Assembly (NCBI GenBank): GCA_902794395.1
Contig: CADBHB010000007.1
Location: forward strand, 1-64,000
DNA from: an uncultured Ruminococcus sp.
Lineage (GTDB): Bacteria > Bacillota > Clostridia > Oscillospirales > Acutalibacteraceae
DNA: 64,000 bases
Direction of reading: 5' to 3'
Shown: one piece after another, positions 58,973 through 64,000 of the stretch
Layout of the letters: every line of letters begins with the position of its first letter
Numbering within the stretch: position 1 is the first letter of the stretch
Translations under genes and position numbers: made by a program
The notes under the pieces: model-generated
Told to the model about the DNA's origin: nothing
Databases searched by the model: none
Seen by the model: only the letters and a program-made list of their open reading frames with translations

Positions 58973-59497
58973 TTACGAATCGAAGAAGTGCTGTCCCTCG
59001 TCGCTCACCGGACGCTCAGTGTTCGGGTAGGTGAAAATGTCGCCGTTATCGGCGTTTGCCTCAAGGTATGCGGCAAACTCGTTAGCGTACCACTTTGCCA
59101 TGTCTAGGTTGTGCATGCGGAAGTAGCCGCAGTTCTCGGGAGCCGTGCCGGGCACCTCCTGCGCGTCGTCTACCGCTTTAAAGGCTTTAAGTATCAGCGT
59201 ATACAGGTCCCGTGCGGAGCGATCGCCTTTGAGAATCAGGTAGAAGCCCGTAAGACAGCCCATGGGTCCCCAGTATATGACCTCGTCCTTCCAATCGGGG
59301 TCGTTGCGCAGGTAGGTAGCTATGATATGCTCAAGCGAGTGCATCGCCGCCACATCCATTACCGGCTCTCTGTTAGGGCGCTTCAGACGGACGTCGTAGG
59401 TAGTAACGGGACAGCCGCCCACCTGATCTACTCTGCTGGTAAAAATACCGGGCACTATGCGGGTGTGATCTACCGAAAAGCTCTGTATCATCTTCAT
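58973..59497 (-). CDS. luxS: S-ribosylhomocysteine lyase
   Basis: Splits S-ribosylhomocysteine to homocysteine and the AI-2 precursor. The 174 residues contain the metal-binding HSLEH (H53, E56, H57) and Cys81 in GPMGCLTGFYLI, with the N-terminal SFSVDHTRIVPG and C-terminal TYPNTERPVSDEG. The start is ATG 59497, with AGGAGG 7 bases upstream; a longer frame to 59617 runs through the promoter. It is monocistronic. The leader of about 85 bases holds no riboswitch that I recognise. Confidence 0.96.
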   Translation of the reverse strand: MKMIQSFSVDHTRIVPGIFTSRVDQVGGCPVTTYDVRLKRPNREPVMDVAAMHSLEHIIATYLRNDPDWKDEVIYWGPMGCLTGFYLILKGDRSARDLYTLILKAFKAVDDAQEVPGTAPENCGYFRMHNLDMAKWYANEFAAYLEANADNGDIFTYPNTERPVSDEGQHFFDS

Positions 59498-59588
59498 ATG
59501 GTTTTCCTCCTGTGTAATGGTGTTCGGGCCGGATCTCAGCCTTATATCATCTGTTCTGTTGCCGCGACGGCGTATTATTGCTGCTATC

Positions 59589-59617
59589 ATTATATCCTTA
59601 CGCCGCGGTAAAGTCAA
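59589..59617 (-). promoter_or_regulatory. Promoter of luxS
   Basis: Minus-strand TTGACT (59617-59612), 17-bp spacer, TATAAT (59594-59589). Confidence 0.85.
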
Positions 59618-59670
59618 CTCTTATTGACAATCGTTACGGAAGCCTTGCCGCGCAAACTGCGGCATAATGC

Positions 59671-59703
59671 AAAAACGGCAGCCCGAAAGCGGACTGCCGT
59701 TTA
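59671..59703 (-). terminator. Terminator of the sodium symporter gene
   Basis: AAACGGCAGTCCGC pairs with a GGGCTGCCGTTT strand around TTTC, followed on the minus strand by more T residues. Confidence 0.85.
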
Positions 59704-59713
59704 TTGTCAGTTA

Positions 59714-61303
59714 TCAAATATCAACATTCTTGATAGAGTCAAATTCCTCGATGATCTCATCGGAGGGCTTTTTGGTGATCAGGCTGACGATCACATTGAT
59801 GATCAGCGCCAGCGGGAAGCCTATAGCCAGAGAATAGATACCGGTGCTGTTGGAAAGCGTCTGACCGCCAGCCAGCGGGAGGTAAGACCACACCAGAATC
59901 GTAGCCGCGCCGGTCGCCATACCCGCGATAGCGCCCGCGAGGTTGGAGCGCTTCCAGAACAGCGCCAACAATACAACGGGACCAAACGCCGCCCCAAAGC
60001 CGCCCCAGGCATCCTCAACCAGCTTCATAACGCTTGAGTTGGGGTTGAGCGCAATAAGGAAGGCGATGATCGCCACCAGAACAACGACGACTCTGCCGAT
60101 CATCAGCGCTTTCTTTTCGTCCGCGTTCTTTTTGATGACGCCCTTATAAATATCCTCGGAGATCGCCGAGGAGGTGACCAGCAGCTGGCTGTCCGCAGTG
60201 GACATGATCGCCGCCAGAATACCGCAGAGGAAGATGCCGCCGATAAAGATTAGTACGCCGTTGCCCGAGAACACCTGACGAATCAGTTCGATAAAGGCGT
60301 TTTCGCTGTTGTCGACAATGTTGCCCGCAGCGTCGGTGGTGACCAGCGCTTTGCTGAGCGCGCCTCTTGCGATCAAGCCGACAAGGCAGGCGGCGGTGAG
60401 GGAAAGGACGACCCAAACGATCGCGATCTTTCTGGACTTTTTAACTTCGGTTTCGTTCTTGATAGCCATAAAGCGGATGATGATATGCGGCATACCGAAG
60501 TAGCCAAGACCCCACGCAAGACCCGAAATGATATCCTTCGCGTTGATTGCGGAGCCGTCGGCGCTGTGGAAAAGGCTCATAAAGCCGTTCACATCGGTGA
60601 TCTCGTTTTTGGGAAGGTTGGCGTGGCTCATCAGAGCGGTAGAGAAGCCCTGATCCCAGGTCATGATCGTGTAAGCCGCGACCGGAACCGCAAGGATAGC
60701 TACAAGCATCAGCATACCCTGAATGAAGTCGGTGGTGCAAACTGCCTTAAAGCCGCCGAGCAGGGTGTAAACCAGAATAACCACTGCCGCGATCGCCAAG
60801 CCTACGGTGTAGGCGTTGTCGATGCTGTCACCGAACAGCACGGAAAACAGCTTTGCGCCCGCGCTGAACGCGGAAGCGGTGTACACCGCAAAGAATATGG
60901 CGATGATGATAGCCGCGGTGATCTTGATGATGCCGTGCTTGTCACGGTAGCGATTCTGGAAGAAGCTGGGAATGGTGAGCGAGTTGCCCGAAACGATGGT
61001 GTATTTTCTGAGGCGCGAAGCCACAAAGAACCAGTTGAGCACGGTGCCGATCAGCAAACCGATGGCGATCCACATTTTGCCGGTGCCCGCCAGATAGATG
61101 GAGCCGGGAAGACCCATCAGCAGCCAGCCGCTCATATCGGACGCCTGCGCCGACAGCGCTGCAGTCCAGCCGCCGAGGTTTCTGCCGCCCAGAAAATAAT
61201 CCTCGTTGTTCTTGGTTTTCTTTGAGTAGAAGACGCCGATGCCTATCATCAGCACCATATAAAACGCAAAGGCAACCAAGGTGATGGTTTGATTTTGAGT
61301 CAT
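59714..61303 (-). CDS. putP: Sodium/proline-type symporter (SSS family)
   Basis: A 529-residue sodium:solute symporter with about 13 helices. Family signatures are DYFLGGRNLGGWTAALSAQASDMSGWLLMG near the N-terminus, YTLLGGFKAVCTTDFIQG and GILAAIMSTADSQLLVTSSAISEDIYKG. These match PutP most closely among the family, so proline is the likely substrate, though pantothenate or other solutes remain possible. ATG 61303 is chosen because GAGGAGG lies 5 bases upstream; a longer frame to 61351 has no ribosome site. Confidence 0.9.
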   Translation of the reverse strand: MTQNQTITLVAFAFYMVLMIGIGVFYSKKTKNNEDYFLGGRNLGGWTAALSAQASDMSGWLLMGLPGSIYLAGTGKMWIAIGLLIGTVLNWFFVASRLRKYTIVSGNSLTIPSFFQNRYRDKHGIIKITAAIIIAIFFAVYTASAFSAGAKLFSVLFGDSIDNAYTVGLAIAAVVILVYTLLGGFKAVCTTDFIQGMLMLVAILAVPVAAYTIMTWDQGFSTALMSHANLPKNEITDVNGFMSLFHSADGSAINAKDIISGLAWGLGYFGMPHIIIRFMAIKNETEVKKSRKIAIVWVVLSLTAACLVGLIARGALSKALVTTDAAGNIVDNSENAFIELIRQVFSGNGVLIFIGGIFLCGILAAIMSTADSQLLVTSSAISEDIYKGVIKKNADEKKALMIGRVVVVLVAIIAFLIALNPNSSVMKLVEDAWGGFGAAFGPVVLLALFWKRSNLAGAIAGMATGAATILVWSYLPLAGGQTLSNSTGIYSLAIGFPLALIINVIVSLITKKPSDEIIEEFDSIKNVDI

Positions 61304-61443
61304 GTTGTCCTCCTCAATGTAAAATTTTAGTGCGTTAAAGCACAAATGCAAATCTCATTTTAGCAAAAAAACTCATAAAAATCAAGAGGAAACGCAAGAA
61401 AATGAAAAAAACACAAAAATCCTCTCGAAAATCATCGGAAATG

Positions 61444-61472
61444 TTGATTTGCTACGCAAAAAATAGTATAAT
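61444..61472 (+). promoter_or_regulatory. Promoter of the alanine racemase gene
   Basis: TTGATT (61444-61449), 17-bp spacer, TATAAT (61467-61472). AAGGAGA precedes the ATG at 61511. Confidence 0.82.
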
Positions 61473-61510
61473 AAATTTATCTATGATTACCTTAAAATAA
61501 GGAGATTGCT

Positions 61511-62693
61511 ATGGATTTTGTCAAGAGAACATGGGCTGAGATTTCGCTGGACGCCATCGCCCATAATTTTCACGAAATAAAGCGTAAGATCGGCGACGCG
61601 CCCAAGCTTTGCTGCGTCATCAAAGCCGACGGCTACGGTCACGGCGCCGTGGAGCTGGCGCAGACCTACGAAAAGCTCGGGGCGGACTTTTTCGCCGTTT
61701 CAAACATCGACGAGGGCATCGAGATCCGCGCCTCGGGCGTCAAGCTGCCCATAGTCATTTTGGGCTACACTCCCGTGCGCGACGCGCAAAGGCTGGCGCA
61801 GTACAATATTTCTCAGGCGGTTTTTTCGCTGGATTACGCCGAATCGCTGTCGGCTCAGTGCGCCGAATACGGCTGCGTCTGCAAGATCCACATCAAGTGC
61901 GACACGGGCATGAGCCGCATAGGTTTTATGTGCCAGCAGTTCCCGCGTGATGAATATTCTATCAAAGAAATATATGACGCCTGCTCGCTGACCAATCTAC
62001 AGCCCGAGGGCTTGTTCACCCATTTTTGCGTGTCTGATGAACGGGAGGGAGGAGGGAAGAGCCTTCACCGAACAGCAGTACCATAACTTTACACATGTGC
62101 GCGTGGGACTTGAGCAGCTGGGGCTGCACATTCCTATTTACCACTGCGCCAACAGCGGCGCCATCGAGGACTACGACAACACCTACTGCGACATGGTGCG
62201 CGCGGGTATCATCCTCTACGGCTTGGCGCCCTCGTCTAAGCTTGCCGGCAAGCTCGACCTGCAGCCCGCCATGACGCTGAAAACCACCGTCGCCTATGTC
62301 AAGACCCTCAAGGCTGGCTCCGACATTTCCTACGGCAGGACCTATACCGCACAAAAGGACATGAAAATAGCCACAGTGCCCATCGGCTACGCCGACGGCT
62401 TTGTGCGCCGCAACGCCGAGGACGGCTATATGCTGGTCAACGGAAAGCCGGCGAAGATCGTGGGCAGGATATGCATGGATCAGACTATGCTCGATGTCAC
62501 GGACATCGGCGACGCAGCCATCGGCGACGAGGTCATCGTCTTTGGCACGGGCGAGCACGGCGAACCCACCGCCGACACCCTGGCAGAAAACACCGGCACC
62601 ATCAACTATGAGGTGGTGTGCCTGGTCGGCAAGCGCGTGCCCCGCATTTACTATAAAAACGGAGTAATAACGGAAGTGATGTATAAGCTATGA
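61511..62693 (+). pseudogene. alr: Alanine racemase gene with a one-base frameshift
   Basis: PLP-dependent alanine racemase makes D-alanine for peptidoglycan. Frame one (61511-62086) encodes the N-terminal barrel with the cofactor Lys38 in VIKADGYGHG and ends normally up to GLFTHFCVSDER. The rest continues one base later (from about 62037, EEGRAFTEQQYHNFTHVRVG) with HCANSGAIEDY, the catalytic Tyr in VPIGYADGFVRR and GRICMDQTMLDV, to 62693. The shift is in the G-rich tract GGGAGGGAGGAGGG (near 62041-62054), consistent with one extra G. Both halves are otherwise complete and undecayed. A sequencing or assembly error, a slippage-based switch or a recent mutation are all possible. Confidence 0.88.
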
Positions 62694-64000
62694 AAATGTT
62701 GGTCGTTGACGGAAACAGCATAGTCAACCGCGCGTTCTACGGCATCCGCCCCCTTACCAATAAAGAGGGGCAGTTTACCCACGCCATCTACGGTTTTTTG
62801 ACTATGCTGCGCAAAATCGAAAATGAAGAGGTTCCCGACGCGGTAGCTATCGCATTCGATTTAAAGGCTCCCACCTTCCGCCATAAGGCATACAGCGGCT
62901 ACAAGGCGACCCGCAAGGGCATGCCGTCGGAGCTTGCCTGCCAGATGCCGCCGCTGAAGGAGCTGCTGGGTCTGCTGGGCTACACCCTTGTGACCTGCGA
63001 GGGCTATGAGGCGGACGATATTCTCGGCACCTTTGCCGCCGCCTGTGAGCGCGGCGGCGACACCTGCGTAATAGCTACCGGCGACCGCGACAGCCTGCAG
63101 CTGGTGACAGACAAAACCCATGTGCGCCTCTGTACCAACCGCGGCGACATCCTCTACACCCCCGAAAAGATCATGGAGGACTACGGCGTAACGCCGCCCG
63201 AGCTGATCGAGATAAAGGCGATACAGGGCGATACCTCCGACAACATCCCCGGCGTGGCGGGCATCGGTCCCAAGGGCGCGGGCGAGCTTATTAGGCGCTT
63301 CCACAGCGTGCGCTCTGTCTACGACCACATCGACGACCCAAATATAAAGGACGGCGTGCGCAAAAAGCTGCTTGCCTCCAAGGAAAACGCCTTTCTCAGC
63401 CTAATGCTCGGCGAGATCGCCAAGGACGCGCCGATCGACACCGATATTTCCCTTTACACGGTCAAAATCGAGGACAAGGCAGCCTGCGCGCGATTCATGG
63501 CAAAGCTGGAACTATTTTCTTTAATAGAAAAATACGGCTTAGATGAGGCTGATTCTGTCCCTGAGCAGACCTCGTCCGCCGCTGTTTTGGAGGTTTCGGA
63601 AGGTAATATTTCTTTAAAGAAAATAAAAGAAAACAATAAGGTCTATTTGACATTTAATATTTCTGATAACGAATTAAAATCCTTTGCCGTTATGATGGAC
63701 GGCAAGGTCTGGCTCTCTGATGACGCCGCGGCGTTTGACGAAATCATCACCGACGGCAGCCTGACCGTCTGTCTGCGCGACAGCAAGGCGCTTTTTGCCT
63801 ACGCGGACAGCAAGGGTCTGGACGCTGCCTGCAAAAAATTCGACGTGGAGCTGGCGGCATATCTGCTCGAGCCTTCCTCCAAGGACTACACCGACGCAAA
63901 CCTCTGCGCGGCAAATCAGATCGAGCTGCCCGTCTGTGCGGACGAGAGCTACGCGCCTTACCGCGCTCTGGCGGTGTACGACAGGCTCTGCGCCAAGCTT
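62690..64000 (+). CDS. polA: DNA polymerase I, N-terminal part (3' end outside window)
   Basis: The frame begins with an ATGA overlap with the racemase stop and is still open at the window end (437 codons visible). The 5'-3' exonuclease (FEN-like) domain shows LVVDGNSIVNRAFYGIRPLT, AIAFDLKAPTFRHKAYSGYK, YEADDILGTFAA, IATGDRDSLQLV and GDTSDNIPGVAGIGPKGAGEL. The following region (about 300-437) corresponds to the 3'-5' exonuclease fold, but the segment where DxE is expected reads MMDGKVWLSDD, so proofreading is probably lost, as in other Firmicutes enzymes. The polymerase domain is not in the window. Confidence 0.95.
   Translation, partial: MKMLVVDGNSIVNRAFYGIRPLTNKEGQFTHAIYGFLTMLRKIENEEVPDAVAIAFDLKAPTFRHKAYSGYKATRKGMPSELACQMPPLKELLGLLGYTLVTCEGYEADDILGTFAAACERGGDTCVIATGDRDSLQLVTDKTHVRLCTNRGDILYTPEKIMEDYGVTPPELIEIKAIQGDTSDNIPGVAGIGPKGAGELIRRFHSVRSVYDHIDDPNIKDGVRKKLLASKENAFLSLMLGEIAKDAPIDTDISLYTVKIEDKAACARFMAKLELFSLIEKYGLDEADSVPEQTSSAAVLEVSEGNISLKKIKENNKVYLTFNISDNELKSFAVMMDGKVWLSDDAAAFDEIITDGSLTVCLRDSKALFAYADSKGLDAACKKFDVELAAYLLEPSSKDYTDANLCAANQIELPVCADESYAPYRALAVYDRLCAKL

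Noticed and set aside
59498..59588. SAM or SAH riboswitch in the luxS leader
   Set aside because: The roughly 85-base leader lacks the conserved cores of these riboswitches and any terminator before the start codon.
1..64000. tRNA, rRNA or CRISPR arrays
   Set aside because: No cloverleaf with a CCA-type end, rRNA segment or regularly spaced repeat was noticed on reading the intergenic regions; a dedicated search was not possible here.

Overview
The window looks like a chromosome segment of a Gram-positive anaerobe of class Clostridia, most likely a Ruminococcus-like member of the Oscillospiraceae. The pointers are type III glutamine synthetase, an Amt-PII fusion, LL-diaminopimelate aminotransferase, a T-box phenylalanyl-tRNA synthetase operon, IreB, type I dockerin modules on secreted proteins and strong AAGGAGG ribosome sites. 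Coding DNA is moderately GC-rich, while promoters are AT-rich and close to the TTGACA-N17-TATAAT consensus. The genus is inferred from gene content, not from a marker gene.

Left part (1-16.1 kb). The 3' end of a group II intron (reverse transcriptase, domains V and VI) interrupts a small membrane-protein gene just downstream of feoB. An iron block follows on the minus strand: a DtxR-type regulator, two FeoA proteins and FeoB, the last with an unusual acidic extracytoplasmic insert. A heavy-metal-associated protein and a MacB-like ABC exporter carry the same GTTAG-N6-CTAAC operators, so the two operons look like one metal regulon. Next come three nucleotide-sugar genes (DegT aminotransferase, UDP-glucuronate 4-epimerase, UDP-glucose dehydrogenase), a two-component system, and a radical SAM/SPASM enzyme with an easily missed 49-residue partner ORF.

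Nitrogen block (16.2-31.4 kb). glmS, the amt-PII fusion, type III glutamine synthetase and gltBD are grouped together. glmS and glnN share a regulatory layout: a TTGCAAGA inverted repeat, then a perfect consensus promoter, then an intrinsic terminator right after the start point. pyrG and dapL follow.

Accessory block (31.5-40.1 kb). It holds a small ion channel, secreted repeat and dockerin proteins, and an operon I consider the best candidate for an undescribed system. That operon encodes a 39-residue peptide ending in an ATGA overlap, a short dockerin protein, a PqqD-type peptide-recognition protein, a soluble signal-peptidase-like domain fused to a nucleotidyltransferase, and a lipoprotein. 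The dockerin protein and the lipoprotein share the C-terminal motif ELPFVPA, written with different codons.

Fatty-acid/polyketide block (40.2-46.4 kb). A compact minus-strand set encodes an acyltransferase, ACP, fused ketosynthase plus degenerate second ketosynthase, FabG, FabZ, an FMN reductase and a patatin.

Right part (46.5-64 kb). This holds a Phe T-box with pheST, ireB, lipoproteins including an SGNH hydrolase, a Na/phosphate symporter behind a structured leader, an FHA-FHA-ABC ATPase/permease/PP2C operon, luxS, putP, an alanine racemase gene broken by a one-base frameshift, and the start of polA, which runs off the window.
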